Below, piece by piece: positions 15,466 through 24,240 of a DNA stretch of 64,000 nucleotides (position 1 is its first letter; every line of letters begins with the position of its first letter). A model generated the notes under the pieces. The model was not told where the DNA came from. It was given only the letters and a program-made list of their open reading frames with translations, and made no database searches. The translations under genes and the position numbers were made by a program. The stretch comes from Brevibacillus gelatini (GTDB lineage: Bacteria; Bacillota; Bacilli; Brevibacillales; Brevibacillaceae), in the NCBI RefSeq assembly GCF_003710935.1, contig NZ_RHHS01000032.1:88876-152875 (forward strand). The letters are read 5' to 3'.

Positions 15466-15864
15466 GTGCAAAAGAAATGCAGCCGCTGCGGGAACGACAT
15501 GGAGATCGTACTGCGCAATGTCGTGTATAAAAAGCGGGTTAAAATCATGAACGTACCCGTGCACGTTTGCGTGGACGAGTGTTGCGCCCATTCCCAGGTG
15601 GTAGATGTGATTAAGGATGATCTGAAATCACTCATGGAGGAACTGGGCCAACATCCGCAGCGACAGGCGATTGAGTTTGAAGAGTTGTCAGAGTTATCCA
15701 ACTTATTGGTACTTATTGCTAATGAAAAGGCAAACTCTTCGGTGCGAGAAGTGCTGGGCGAGAGGGTCAACGAACTTCTGGATCTGTTTTTGTTGGCGCA
15801 GTCCCTGGGCGATCAAAAATGGATGAAGGAATTGCGTGAACGGTTGACCAAAATCATGGTGTAA
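15466..15864 (+). CDS. YgiT-type zinc-finger protein
   Basis: A 132-residue protein starting MQKKCSRCGNDMEI, with V-H-V-C-V-D-E-C-C near residue 37. The two Cys pairs form the YgiT/MqsA-type zinc ribbon (C-x-x-C ... C-x-x-x-C-C). The rest is helical and acidic. Unlike MqsA there is no recognisable C-terminal HTH, so an antitoxin role is not indicated. The GTG at 15466 is 5-6 bp after AGGGGTG; the GTG at 15457 is the upstream alternative. Confidence 0.65.
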   Translation: MQKKCSRCGNDMEIVLRNVVYKKRVKIMNVPVHVCVDECCAHSQVVDVIKDDLKSLMEELGQHPQRQAIEFEELSELSNLLVLIANEKANSSVREVLGERVNELLDLFLLAQSLGDQKWMKELRERLTKIMV

Positions 15865-15958
15865 GCAAAAGAGGGCGGCAGTGTAGCCAGGCGTAGACTT
15901 TGCCATAGGGATTTCGGTATACTAAAAAACCATAGAGCAAAGTCAAAAGGAGAGATCC

Positions 15959-16288
15959 ATGGTGGCCCAAAAACAGCTTCATTCCATTGAAGAACTGGAG
16001 CAGTTCGTTGCGCAAAAAGGCAAAAAGCTTTTGTTCAAGCATAGTACAATCTGCCCGATCAGCACGTCCGCCTATGAGGAATTCCAGGCGTATTTGCAGG
16101 AGCATGCGATTGAGTCGGCCGTGATCCTGGTGCGGGAGGATCGTCCGGTGTCCAACGCCGTAGCAGATCGTTTTGCGATCAAGCACGAGTCACCGCAAAT
16201 TTTCCTGCTGGAAAACGACGAAGTAAAATGGCACACGTCGCACTGGAAAATCACCAAGGACGCCATTCGTCAGGCGGTTGGGGCATAA
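15959..16288 (+). CDS. ytxJ: Bacillithiol-system monothiol bacilliredoxin (BrxC/YtxJ)
   Basis: Thioredoxin-fold protein of 109 residues that removes bacillithiol from S-bacillithiolated proteins. The active-site strand-turn is LLFKHSTICPIST, with a single Cys in T-I-C-P instead of a CxxC, and the cis-Pro equivalent is in HESPQIFLL. AAAAGGAGAG precedes the ATG at 15959. In Bacillus ytxJ lies just upstream of aroA-ccpA; here the order is kept but about 4 kb of IS remnant and an FtsA-like gene separate them. Confidence 0.9.
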   Translation: MVAQKQLHSIEELEQFVAQKGKKLLFKHSTICPISTSAYEEFQAYLQEHAIESAVILVREDRPVSNAVADRFAIKHESPQIFLLENDEVKWHTSHWKITKDAIRQAVGA

Positions 16289-16400
16289 GTTTTTTAGGAA
16301 ATTTTAGGACTGACCCCGTGATGTGAGACAAATCAAAACACCTTCAAGAGAACCTACCTATATCGTAAGATATAGGGTCAACCTTGGAGGTGTTTTTACG

Positions 16401-16580
16401 TTGGCAACTAGAGTGAGTTATCCCGTAGAAACTAAAAGGAAAGCAATTGAAATGCGTCTTTCTGGCGTTACCAAAAAGCAGATCATGCAGGAACTAAATA
16501 TTAAAAATAAGACCCAAATTAAACAGTGGATGCGCTGGTATCGAAGTGGAGATGTTCATCGTCTTCAGCAGCCTGTTTGA
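16401..16580 (+). pseudogene. IS3-family transposase OrfA, N-terminal fragment
   Basis: From the TTG at 16401, about 59 residues: V-S-Y-P-V-E-T-K-R-K-A-I-E-M-R-L-S-G-V-T-K-K-Q-I-M-Q-E-L-N-I, an HTH of IS3 OrfA, then Q-W-M-R-W-Y-R-S-G-D-V-H-R-L-Q-Q-P-V and a stop where full proteins continue. The TATATCG/hairpin region before it (16355-16378) probably held the IS promoter. Confidence 0.8.
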
Positions 16581-16899
16581 ACTAGCGTCGTCACCTTCGT
16601 ACGGCGCAACGTAGGGAGAGCTACCTCTTCCATCATGTGCCTATTGCTAATCATCCGTTCAATGCATACATATCGTTATTCTTCGCGTCTACAAAATTGA
16701 TCCCAACCCTAGGGGAGGACAAACGAGGCGATTCCCGTTCTCTAGCTCAATAATACGGAAAGCATCCCCATCATAATCAAGCTCGTTATTTTTATAGGAC
16801 GCGCAAATACTTAATACTAAGCGTCTTTTTTTGCCAGCCTTCCCCATACAACACCCAAACCAAGGGTAAAAAATAAGACATATTTGTTAAAAAAAACGG

Positions 16900-17166
16900 A
16901 ATAAAGGCAAAAAAGACACAGAAAAATACACTAAGAATCAACTTAAAGTAAACAAGAACCCGGGAGCGGCAAAAGCTTGGGAGAATTATTTGGATGCTTC
17001 CATTTCTCCTAAAGCGCTTACTGAAAAAAATCTGTCCGTACCTTTATTTAATCAATGGAGTAAGGATGTCGCTTCTAGTTACAGAAGTAGTGCTTGTGGA
17101 CCAACAACCATATCCGCAATTACGGAATATTGGAGAACGTCAAAAGGAAAAAGCAATCTAACCTAA
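16900..17166 (+). pseudogene. Fragment of a C39-like cysteine peptidase
   Basis: An open frame to a TAA at 17164-17166 encodes V-P-L-F-N-Q-W-S-K-D-V-A, then S-A-C-G-P-T-T-I-S-A-I-T-E-Y-W, which looks like the catalytic-Cys helix of C39/papain-like peptidases of Bacillales. It stops soon after the motif, and no His/Asp part follows in the same frame. It sits inside the IS remnant. Family call is moderate; degradation is clear from length. Confidence 0.45.
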
Positions 17167-17659
17167 AGTATATCTGCGGCGACCATTTCCCTATACTTCA
17201 CTGGGAAAAGTCGCCATTTTTTCTTAAGAAAACAGAATTGATGAAGAGCGCAGAACTTTGTATGTTGGGATGGCAAGATCGGAGAGCAAGCTGTATCTTA
17301 CATACTCCCTAAATAGAGAGGGGGAAGAAAGAGAGAAAAGTCACTTTTTACTGACATTCCAGTTGAAGAGACTTTTCAGTCGTAATATGAGGACTCGATC
17401 ACGGGAATGAATATGCGAATTTCGCCGCATTTCCCCCCTTCACCAAACTGTATTGACAAAGTAGTAGACCTATTCTAGGTGATTTGGGTTTAGTCTTTTG
17501 TCAACTTTCAATTATTCGAATTAGTGAAGGATATTAGAGAAGAGCAAGAAAGACTACTTTGGGTTGATTTTGTGATCTTTCAATTCCCTTTATGGTGGTA
17601 CTTTGTTTCTTATATTCTGAAAGGCTGGTTTAATCGAGTGTTTGCCTAGGGCTTTGTTT
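17167..17659. other. A/T-rich stretch with no supported gene
   Basis: I see no open frame with a ribosome binding site or a recognisable family here. A 72-codon frame at 17094-17312 overlaps the peptidase fragment in another frame and lacks support. Confidence 0.6.
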
Positions 17660-17954
17660 ATGCTACATGGCGATCAGGGCAGCGTGTATACGTCTCATCC
17701 TATCAAGCAGCCGTTAAGAGAAAAGGCATTACCATGAGCATGTCCCGTAAGGGTGCGCCCGCTGATAATGCCCTATCGAGTCGTTTCATTCCACACTAAA
17801 GTCTGAAACGTTCTATCTCGATAATTGTATTTGTACGACGACTGCCATCGTTGTACAGATTGTTCAAGACTACATTCATTACTATAACTCAGTTTGCATT
17901 CAAACGAAACTAAACAACAAGTCTCCAATTTAATTTCGGCAACTGGCTGCTTAA
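17660..17954 (+). pseudogene. IS3-family transposase OrfB, C-terminal remnant with frameshift and stop
   Basis: Reading across a frameshift near 17700 gives H-G-D-Q-G-S-V-Y-T-S-H, then G-I-T-M-S-M-S-R-K-G-A-P-A-D-N-A, then L-K-S-E-T-F-Y-L-D and D-Y-I-H-Y-Y-N-S-V-C-I-Q-T-K-L-N-N-K-S-P-I followed by a TAA where Glu is normal, then F-R-Q-L-A-A and a stop. This is the end of the DDE integrase domain of IS3 OrfB. At least two lesions show it is dead. Confidence 0.85.
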
Positions 17955-18032
17955 ATGGCATGGCAAAGGTGTTTTGATCCCTGTCCCACGGACGGGGGTC
18001 AGTCCCTTCATTCCCGCAGCTCTTTTTGCATG

Positions 18033-20216
18033 TTACTCCCAAAACAGCTCCAGCTTGTCCCCGCTTTTCAGCTCCGTCTGGAAGCTGGCTTGCTCGCCGT
18101 TCACCAGCATGACGAAGCCGGAGATGCTTTCGCTGTCAGGCTTCTCCAGGGAGAAGTTGACAAAACGGAAAACGTCGCTGAATACAGGCGGAGCGGCTGG
18201 CGTGGATTTTACGGTAATCACTGCGCCGTCCGACACCAGTTCGTCTGCCGTTGCCGCTCTGCCGTCTACGGTGATCGACACTTGCGCCACAGGCAGAACG
18301 ACGCGCTCGCCGTTAAAGAAAACGGTCATCGTCTCCTGCACCCACTCTTCCAGCGGAATCACATCGCGGATGGCTGGCGGCGCGACTTCCTCCAAATGAT
18401 AGTGCAGCACATCGCCTTGCCGGATGGTGTCTCCGAACGCGGCGGGCTTGCCGTTCACCAGGAGGATCGGATTGTGGGAAGGAAGGGTATAAGACTGACC
18501 ATTGACACTGAAATGCAGTCTGGTTTGCGCAGACTGTTCCCCTGACGCGAGCAGCCCGGCTGACTCCAGCACCTGGGATACAGTGCGTGGCAGGAAAATT
18601 TCTACCTCCGCCCGATCGTCCAGTTGGTCGTCAAGCTGGGCAGGTGCGCCGTTTACCCGGATCATCGGACCGAGCGAGAGCGGGCGGTCATTGCAGGTGA
18701 TGTCCAAAGTGTCCAGGTGGTCGAGCAGGTCGCGCACCAACACGCTGGCGTCCTCGCCGTTTGTTCCGGCGACAACCGTGATGCTGTCCCCATCCGCAAT
18801 CGGCGCGTCGAGACTCGCTGCCTCGCCGTTTTTCATGATGACCGGAGGCGTGCCGTGTTTGCCGGGAATCATTTTCATCCTGCCGTTGACGGTGACGCTC
18901 ATCGCCAGCCCCGGTCTTCCGTACAGACGGCGAATGTCAAGGCCAGCGGCAATCAAGGTATCGCCCAAAGACATTTTCCGCAAGTCAAAAATGCGCAGCG
19001 GTGTGTCGTTGACGGTGACAGTGACGTAGCGGAGAGGATGACGGCGGGCTGCTACCGCGATTCCTACGGGCGTCACAAACTCAGGGCCGCTGAGAGCCGG
19101 TATGTCTCCCACGAACTGCTTGATGGCGTCGCCGCCTCTGACGGCGACACGCGCCGCTGGCATGTTCAAAAACTGGGCGACTTTTCCCGGGAGGCCAGGG
19201 GTAAGGCTGCCACCGCCAATCAGCATGACGGCCTGCGGCGCTTTGCCGTTCAATTCGCTGATTTTCGTTGCAATTTTTTCTGCCAACTGTGAGATTTCAG
19301 CGTCAATCGCGCTGGTTACTTCAGCTGCGCTCATTGTGTGCTCCATGCCGAGAATGTCCGTAAAGGTAACAGACTCATGGGTGGTGAGCTGGCGCTTGAC
19401 CTCTTCCGCCATCGGAAAATCGAGCAAAAAGGCATTCATCAGCGCATCGGTGATCTCGTCTCCGGCTACGGGTACCATGCCGTAGGCCGTAATGGTCCCT
19501 TCCTCGGTCAAAGCGACGTCAGAGGTGCCCGCGCCGATGTCGACGAGCGCAATGTTGAGTCGGCGCATGGTCACAGGGATGAGCACGTTGATGGCCGCAA
19601 TCGGCTCCAATGTGAGCGCCTGCATCTCCAGATCGCACCGTTTCAGGGCGGCGATCAGCGAGTCAACGACTACTCGCGGGAGGAATGTCGCGATCACGTC
19701 GGCGCTGGCCGTATCTCCCCGCTGGTCGATCAGGCTGCCGATCAGTTCATCGTCCAGATAGTAGTTGACGACACTGTAACCGACACAGTAATAGCGCGTG
19801 GCGTCCAGCTCGCGCAGTTCTTTCGCCAGTTCAGCCTGTGCTTCCTGCACGGCGGCAAACTCCAGGGCCACGACATTCTCGCGTGTGATAAAAGCGTGTC
19901 TGGACAACGGCATGTCCACACGCACGCGCCGGGTGCGCAGCGAGCGGCCGGCTGCCGCCACGGCTACCTGGCGCAGCGGTCCGTGTTTTTCTTCCAGTTC
20001 TTCTTTTATTTCCTTGATAACCTTCGCGACAGCGACGATGTCGTGAATCTGTCCGTCCAGCATGGAGCGCTCGTCATGTTCGCGGATGGCGTAATCCAGC
20101 ACGCGAAACTGGTCATTGTTCGCCTCCACGATCAGTCCGACGACGCTGCGCGTTCCAATATCCAGGGAAAAAATCAGCTCAGGGGAGCCTGGTTCTGTAT
20201 AGGCTGACAAAGGCAA
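18033..20216 (-). CDS. FtsA/PilM-like actin-fold ATPase with repeated C-terminal half
   Basis: A 727-residue cytoplasmic protein. The first ~370 residues are an FtsA/MreB/PilM-type actin fold: phosphate-1 IFSLDIGTRSVVGLI (about 15-29), phosphate-2 IALVDIGAGTSDVAL (about 222) and adenosine motif AVMLIGGGSLTPGLPG (about 330). The remaining ~350 residues are not in FtsA; they contain several related strands of the form V-N-G-x-x-A-x-x-x-x-x-I-x-x-G-D-x-I, suggesting repeated beta-grasp-like modules. Start is a TTG at 20216 (GGGAG 4 bp away) or TTG 20210. Monocistronic, divergent from aroA. Function unknown; membrane or cell-wall scaffolding is plausible. Confidence 0.75.
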   Translation of the reverse strand: MPLSAYTEPGSPELIFSLDIGTRSVVGLIVEANNDQFRVLDYAIREHDERSMLDGQIHDIVAVAKVIKEIKEELEEKHGPLRQVAVAAAGRSLRTRRVRVDMPLSRHAFITRENVVALEFAAVQEAQAELAKELRELDATRYYCVGYSVVNYYLDDELIGSLIDQRGDTASADVIATFLPRVVVDSLIAALKRCDLEMQALTLEPIAAINVLIPVTMRRLNIALVDIGAGTSDVALTEEGTITAYGMVPVAGDEITDALMNAFLLDFPMAEEVKRQLTTHESVTFTDILGMEHTMSAAEVTSAIDAEISQLAEKIATKISELNGKAPQAVMLIGGGSLTPGLPGKVAQFLNMPAARVAVRGGDAIKQFVGDIPALSGPEFVTPVGIAVAARRHPLRYVTVTVNDTPLRIFDLRKMSLGDTLIAAGLDIRRLYGRPGLAMSVTVNGRMKMIPGKHGTPPVIMKNGEAASLDAPIADGDSITVVAGTNGEDASVLVRDLLDHLDTLDITCNDRPLSLGPMIRVNGAPAQLDDQLDDRAEVEIFLPRTVSQVLESAGLLASGEQSAQTRLHFSVNGQSYTLPSHNPILLVNGKPAAFGDTIRQGDVLHYHLEEVAPPAIRDVIPLEEWVQETMTVFFNGERVVLPVAQVSITVDGRAATADELVSDGAVITVKSTPAAPPVFSDVFRFVNFSLEKPDSESISGFVMLVNGEQASFQTELKSGDKLELFWE

Positions 20217-20283
20217 GTCACTCCCTCGTTTTCATGTAAATCCACAAAGACAGGTCATAAAAGCAGATAGAACATATATCCAT

Positions 20284-20322
20284 TTGATTCGACCAAAACC
20301 TTAGAGAATCCTGTCGAATCAA
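20284..20322. repeat. Perfect 10-bp inverted repeat between FtsA-like gene and aroA
   Basis: TTGATTCGAC (20284-20293) and GTCGAATCAA (20313-20322) with a 19-bp spacer and no T-run on either side. It may be an operator or a leader stem for the minus-strand gene. Confidence 0.6.
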
Positions 20323-20405
20323 GGAATCTTCCCGTATTTGGCGAAGAATTTGCAAAGATAAAAAAACATAAACAATTTACTTTCGCGCTTTTTGGCGCTA
20401 AACTG

Positions 20406-20434
20406 CTGACAAGGGAGTACGAATCGATTATAAT
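20406..20434 (+). promoter_or_regulatory. Sigma-A promoter of aroA
   Basis: CTGACA (20406-20411), 17-bp spacer, TATAAT (20429-20434); leader of about 55 bases to the ATG at 20497. Confidence 0.75.
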
Positions 20435-20496
20435 AACCGTAATTTATCGCCAACCACCTAGAAAACCTATATAAAAAGAGGAGAGTGGAGAGACAA

Positions 20497-21594
20497 ATGG
20501 CACACGATCAAATTGAAATCATGCGCAAGCAGATTGACGAAATCAATCTGCAAATCCTGGACTTAATCAACAAGCGGGCGACATTGGTGCAAGAGCTTGG
20601 AAAAGAAAAAGAAAAGCTGGGCAGCAACCGCTTCGATCCCGAGCGTGAGCGCCAAATGCTCAACCTGATCGTGGAGAACAACAAAGGACCGTTCAACGAC
20701 AATACTGTCCGCCATCTGTTCAAGCAAATTTTCCAGGTATCCCTGGACCTGCAAAACGAAGACAAGAAAAAAGTGCTGCTGGTCAGCCGCAAGAAAAAAG
20801 CGGAAGACACCGTGATTACGGTAAAAGGTGTCGAGTTCGGCGGAGGCAGTCCAATCCTGATCGCCGGTCCTTGCTCCGTTGAAAGCTACGAGCAGGTGAG
20901 AGCCGTAGCGGAGAACCATGCGAAGCGCGGTCTGAGAACATTGCGCGGCGGTGCATACAAGCCTCGCACGTCTCCATACGACTTCCAGGGTCTTGGCGTA
21001 GAAGGTCTGAAAATCCTGAAGCGGATCGGGGACGAGTTCAACCTCGTCACGATCAGCGAAATCGTGACACCTGCCGATCTGGAACTGGCAGCACAGTACA
21101 TTGACGTCATCCAAATCGGCGCGCGCAACATGCAAAACTTCGAATTGCTGAAGGCAGCAGGCCGTGTGAACAAGCCTATCCTGCTGAAGCGCGGTCTGGC
21201 GGCTACGATCGAGGAATTCATCTACGCAGCCGAGTACATCGTCTCCAAAGGCAATACGCAAGTGATGCTGTGTGAACGCGGGATTCGCACCTACGAAAAA
21301 GCGACGCGCAACACGCTCGACATCTCTGCCGTGCCGCTGCTCAAGCAAGAGACACACTTGCCTGTATTCGTCGATGTGACACACTCCACCGGCCGCCGCG
21401 ACCTGTTGCTGCCTTGCGCCAAAGCCGGATTTGCCATCGGTTCCGACGGGGTCATGGTCGAGGTTCACCCGGATCCGGACGTAGCGCTGTCTGATGCGAA
21501 GCAACAGCTCAACATTCCTCAATTCAACGAGTTCCTCGATGAATTGCTCGCTTCCGGCCTGTACAAAGGCGAAGTTGTAGCGGCAAGAGGATAA
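20497..21594 (+). CDS. aroA: Bifunctional chorismate mutase / DAHP synthase
   Basis: First enzyme of the shikimate pathway (phosphoenolpyruvate + erythrose 4-phosphate to DAHP), 365 residues. The N-terminal ~90 residues are an AroQ chorismate-mutase domain ([20 protein letters not shown]) that gives feedback control by chorismate or prephenate in Bacillus. The rest is type I-beta DAHP synthase: IAGPCSVES (about 125), [25 protein letters not shown] and [22 protein letters not shown] precedes the ATG at 20497. The pairing with ccpA nearby is as in Bacillus. Confidence 0.96.
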   Translation: MAHDQIEIMRKQIDEINLQILDLINKRATLVQELGKEKEKLGSNRFDPERERQMLNLIVENNKGPFNDNTVRHLFKQIFQVSLDLQNEDKKKVLLVSRKKKAEDTVITVKGVEFGGGSPILIAGPCSVESYEQVRAVAENHAKRGLRTLRGGAYKPRTSPYDFQGLGVEGLKILKRIGDEFNLVTISEIVTPADLELAAQYIDVIQIGARNMQNFELLKAAGRVNKPILLKRGLAATIEEFIYAAEYIVSKGNTQVMLCERGIRTYEKATRNTLDISAVPLLKQETHLPVFVDVTHSTGRRDLLLPCAKAGFAIGSDGVMVEVHPDPDVALSDAKQQLNIPQFNEFLDELLASGLYKGEVVAARG

Positions 21595-21618
21595 CGAAAC
21601 CGTTTGAAGTGAGTATAC

Positions 21619-21651
21619 GGGTCCTTCCTGAGCGCAGGGAGGGCCTTTCTC
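21619..21651 (+). terminator. Intrinsic terminator after aroA
   Basis: GGTCCTTCCT pairs with AGGGAGGGCC, followed by TTTCT. Confidence 0.75.
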
Positions 21652-21723
21652 ATTTGACGAACCTTGGCCGACCAAGTAAGCTAGGATTTAAGTGCTGATT
21701 ATCGGCAAAGGAGGCTATGCCAG

Positions 21724-22032
21724 ATGAATGATCGTGACCACTGCTGCTCGTCTGATCGCGCCACCGTGCGTCCTGATAAAATCAAAGCGAATCTCGTTTC
21801 CCGGCTCAATCGGGTAGAGGGGCAAATTCGCGGAATACGCGGGATGGTGGAAAAAGACGTCTACTGCGACGATATTCTCAACCAGATTGCGGCTGTGCAG
21901 TCCGCCTTGAATGCCGTGGGCAAAATGCTCTTGGAGGGACACATGAAAAGCTGTGTCATCGAGCGCATCCAGCAAGGGGATAGCGAAGTGATTGACGAGC
22001 TTTTGAAAACGATGAACAAACTGATGAAATAA
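21724..22032 (+). CDS. CsoR/FrmR-family metal- or electrophile-sensing repressor
   Basis: A 102-residue all-helical repressor (DUF156). Conserved: NLVSRLNRVEGQIRGIRGMV, then D-V-Y-C-D-D-I-L-N-Q-I-A-A-V-Q-S-A-L, then G-H-M-K-S-C-V-I. The Cys-His-Cys trio (VYC, GH, SC) is the copper(I) ligand set of CsoR, and in CstR the two Cys sense persulfide. An extra HCC sits near the N-terminus. AAAGGAGG precedes the ATG. No copper ATPase or chaperone is adjacent, so the target and ligand are open. Confidence 0.88.
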   Translation: MNDRDHCCSSDRATVRPDKIKANLVSRLNRVEGQIRGIRGMVEKDVYCDDILNQIAAVQSALNAVGKMLLEGHMKSCVIERIQQGDSEVIDELLKTMNKLMK

Positions 22033-22047
22033 CGGCAGAATAGGCCG

Positions 22048-22061
22048 TAAAAACGATTGCA
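22048..22061 (+). promoter_or_regulatory. Candidate cre site upstream of ccpA
   Basis: TAAAAACGATTGCA agrees with the cre consensus TGWAARCGYTWNCW at 12 of 14 positions; the second G and the central Y are lost. It lies 87 bp before ccpA. Autoregulation is possible but unproven. Confidence 0.35.
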
Positions 22062-22147
22062 TCGATATAAGGCTTGTCGTATCATAGGTGCATACATTTA
22101 TGAAAATAACTATGAAAACCAATATATAGGGAAAGTGAGGGCGTGTG

Positions 22148-23158
22148 ATGCCGGTAACAATCTACGACGTGGCAAGAGAAGCGGGGGTTTCGATGGCGAC
22201 TGTCTCCCGTGTTGTCAACGGGAACCCGAACGTAAAGCCTTTGACCCGAAAAAAGGTACTGGCAGCGATTGAACGTCTGGGGTATCGACCAAATGCCGTT
22301 GCCCGCGGTCTCGCCAGCAAAAAAACCACAACCGTCGGTGTCATCATACCGGATATCTCCAGCCTGTTTTTTTCTGAATTGGCGCGTGGGATTGAAGACA
22401 TTGCAACCATGTACAAGTACAACATCATCCTTTGCAACTCGGACCAGCGGATGGAAAAGGAGCTGCAGCTCATCAATACGCTGCTCGAAAAGCAGGTGGA
22501 CGGGCTGCTGTTCCTGGGAGCCGAAGTCAAAGAGGAGCATTTGCAGGCCTTGACCAGCACCTCGGTGCCGACTGTTCTGGCTGCGACCCGCGATGCGGAC
22601 AACGTGCTTCCGTCGGTGAGCATCGACCACTTCCAGGCTGCCTATGACGCGACAGAAGCGCTGGTTTCTCGCGGCCACAAGCGGATCGCGATGATTTCAG
22701 GTCCGCCCAACGACCCGCTCAGTGGCCTGATGCGCTACGAGGGGTACAAAAAAGCGTTGAACGACGGCGGCATTGAGCTGGACGAGAAACTGGTTGCGAC
22801 AGGCAACTACTTCTACGAGTCAGGTTTGGCGACAACCAAGGCATTCCTTGCGCTTGCCGAGCCGCCTACAGCGATTTTCGCGGCCAACGACGAAATGGCG
22901 ATTGGCGCGATCCACGCCATCCAGGATTCCGGTCTGAATGTGCCGGACGATATTGAAGTGATCGGTCACGACAATATCCGCCTCGTGGAAATGGTGCGTC
23001 CGCGCCTGACTTCCGTGGTGCAGCCGATGTACGATATTGGGGCCGTCGCGATGCGCCTTTTGACGAAGTACATGAACAACGAAAACGTGGAAGAGCACGT
23101 GGTGCTGCTGCCGCACCGGATCGAGTTCCGGGAGAGCACGAAGCCACAGCAGGCGTAA
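22148..23158 (+). CDS. ccpA: Catabolite control protein A (LacI family)
   Basis: Global carbon-catabolite regulator of 336 residues. N-terminal Lac[33 protein letters not shown], with the hinge helix [11 protein letters not shown]. The effector domain starts [13 protein letters not shown], and [11 protein letters not shown] is typical of CcpA, where HPr(Ser-P) docks. GAGGG lies 7 bp before the ATG at 22148 (a GTG at 22145 is less likely). Directly followed by the nucleosidase gene (33 bp). The position after aroA is conserved in Bacillus. Confidence 0.93.
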   Translation: MPVTIYDVAREAGVSMATVSRVVNGNPNVKPLTRKKVLAAIERLGYRPNAVARGLASKKTTTVGVIIPDISSLFFSELARGIEDIATMYKYNIILCNSDQRMEKELQLINTLLEKQVDGLLFLGAEVKEEHLQALTSTSVPTVLAATRDADNVLPSVSIDHFQAAYDATEALVSRGHKRIAMISGPPNDPLSGLMRYEGYKKALNDGGIELDEKLVATGNYFYESGLATTKAFLALAEPPTAIFAANDEMAIGAIHAIQDSGLNVPDDIEVIGHDNIRLVEMVRPRLTSVVQPMYDIGAVAMRLLTKYMNNENVEEHVVLLPHRIEFRESTKPQQA

Positions 23159-23191
23159 GCGCCGTGCTGTTGACAGCATGAGGAGGATGGA

Positions 23192-24130
23192 ATGATGCGG
23201 TACGGTATTATCGGTGCCATGGATGAAGAAATTGCGCTGTACCTGGAAGTGATGGAACAGACGGTTGCAACCGTCAAAGCCGGAGTGACCTACTATACAG
23301 GCAAGATGGAAGGAAAAGAAGTCGTGCTGTGCAAATCAGGCGTTGGCAAGGTCAATGCCGCCGTCACGACGCAAATCCTGATCGACCAGTTCCAGGTGGA
23401 ACGAGTCATTTTTACAGGGGTGGCCGGAGCGGTTCACCCGGAACTGAACATTGGCGATATTGTCGTCTCAACAGATTGCCTCCAGCATGACATTGACGTG
23501 ACGCCGCTCGGTTTTGCCCCAGGGCAAATTCCTTTTACCGAGCAGTGGATCTGGGAAGCCGACAAAGAGCTGATGCAGCAGGCAATTGAAGCTGGCAAGG
23601 AGCTGGAAGCAGGCGTCCAGGTCGTGAGCGGCCGCATTTTGTCCGGCGACCAGTTCGTAGCCAGTCGGGAAAAAGTGCAATGGCTGTATGAGCAGTTCGG
23701 CGCTCACTGCACGGAAATGGAAGGCGCCGCCGTCGGACAAGTATGTGCGATGAACGGCGTACCGTTTGTCGTCGTGCGCTCCATGTCCGACAAGGCAGAC
23801 GGCTCGGCGCACGTCAACTTCGTCGAGTTTACCAAGCTCGCTTCGCAGCGCTCCTATGCGATTGTCCGCAACATGCTGACAGCCGATGCAGGTGCATCAC
23901 AGCCGGGCGTGATCGTCTACTCGACGAAAAACTGCGTCGACTGTGATATGGTCAAGCAATGGCTGACGGCAAAAGGCATCTCCTTCGAAGTGCGCGACGT
24001 TATGACCAGCCGCGTTTACCAGGAGGAAGTCGAGCGCTTTGGCTTTATGGGCGTTCCGGTGACAGTCGTGGGCGACAAAGCGGTCAAAGGCTTCGCACCG
24101 GCCGAGTTGGAAGCACTGGTACAAAAATAG
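23192..24130 (+). CDS. mtnN: MTA/SAH nucleosidase fused to a glutaredoxin domain
   Basis: Residues 1-230 are a 5'-methylthioadenosine/S-adenosylhomocysteine nucleosidase: IGIIGAMDEEI start, V-L-C-K-S-G-V-G-K-V-N-A-A, FTGVAGAVHP, T-E-M-E-G-A-A-V-G-Q-V and VRSMSDKAD (catalytic Asp). After a short linker, residues 239-312 form a glutaredoxin/NrdH-like domain: VIVYSTKNCVDCDMVKQWL (Cys248, Cys251), cis-Pro in F-M-G-V-P-V-T-V, and G-F-A-P-A-E-L. Typical nucleosidases stop near 230 residues. No stop or ribosome binding site separates the domains. AGGAGG lies 5 bp before ATG 23192 or 8 bp before ATG 23195. Confidence 0.9.
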   Translation: MMRYGIIGAMDEEIALYLEVMEQTVATVKAGVTYYTGKMEGKEVVLCKSGVGKVNAAVTTQILIDQFQVERVIFTGVAGAVHPELNIGDIVVSTDCLQHDIDVTPLGFAPGQIPFTEQWIWEADKELMQQAIEAGKELEAGVQVVSGRILSGDQFVASREKVQWLYEQFGAHCTEMEGAAVGQVCAMNGVPFVVVRSMSDKADGSAHVNFVEFTKLASQRSYAIVRNMLTADAGASQPGVIVYSTKNCVDCDMVKQWLTAKGISFEVRDVMTSRVYQEEVERFGFMGVPVTVVGDKAVKGFAPAELEALVQK

Positions 24131-24142
24131 CAAAAGACGAAG

Positions 24143-24193
24143 AAGCGGGAAGATCGGCATCACAAGGAGATGCGTGGTCTGCCCGCTTTTTTT
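24143..24193 (+). terminator. Intrinsic terminator after the nucleosidase fusion
   Basis: AAGCGGG (24146-24152) pairs with CCCGCTT (24182-24188), followed by a T-run. Confidence 0.7.
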
Positions 24194-24240
24194 TGTTTCT
24201 CCCTTTTCCCGCAAGAGCGAAAAAAAAAGAGCAAGCAAAC

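Larger units (their letters stand above)
16311..18001. mobile_element. Decayed IS3-family element with a foreign middle
   Basis: Ends are an imperfect inverted repeat: GGACTGACCCC at 16307-16317 and its complement GGGGTCAGTCC at 17995-18005, with further matches inward (left CGTGATGTGAGACA, right complement CGTCCGTGGGACAG). The left part has an OrfA N-terminus and the right part an OrfB C-terminus. The roughly 1.1 kb between is A/T-rich and contains an unrelated gene fragment instead of the rest of OrfA/OrfB. No clear target duplication is visible. Confidence 0.75.

Noticed and set aside
17094..17312. 72-codon ORF within the IS remnant
   Set aside because: Overlaps the peptidase fragment in another frame and begins without a start signal.
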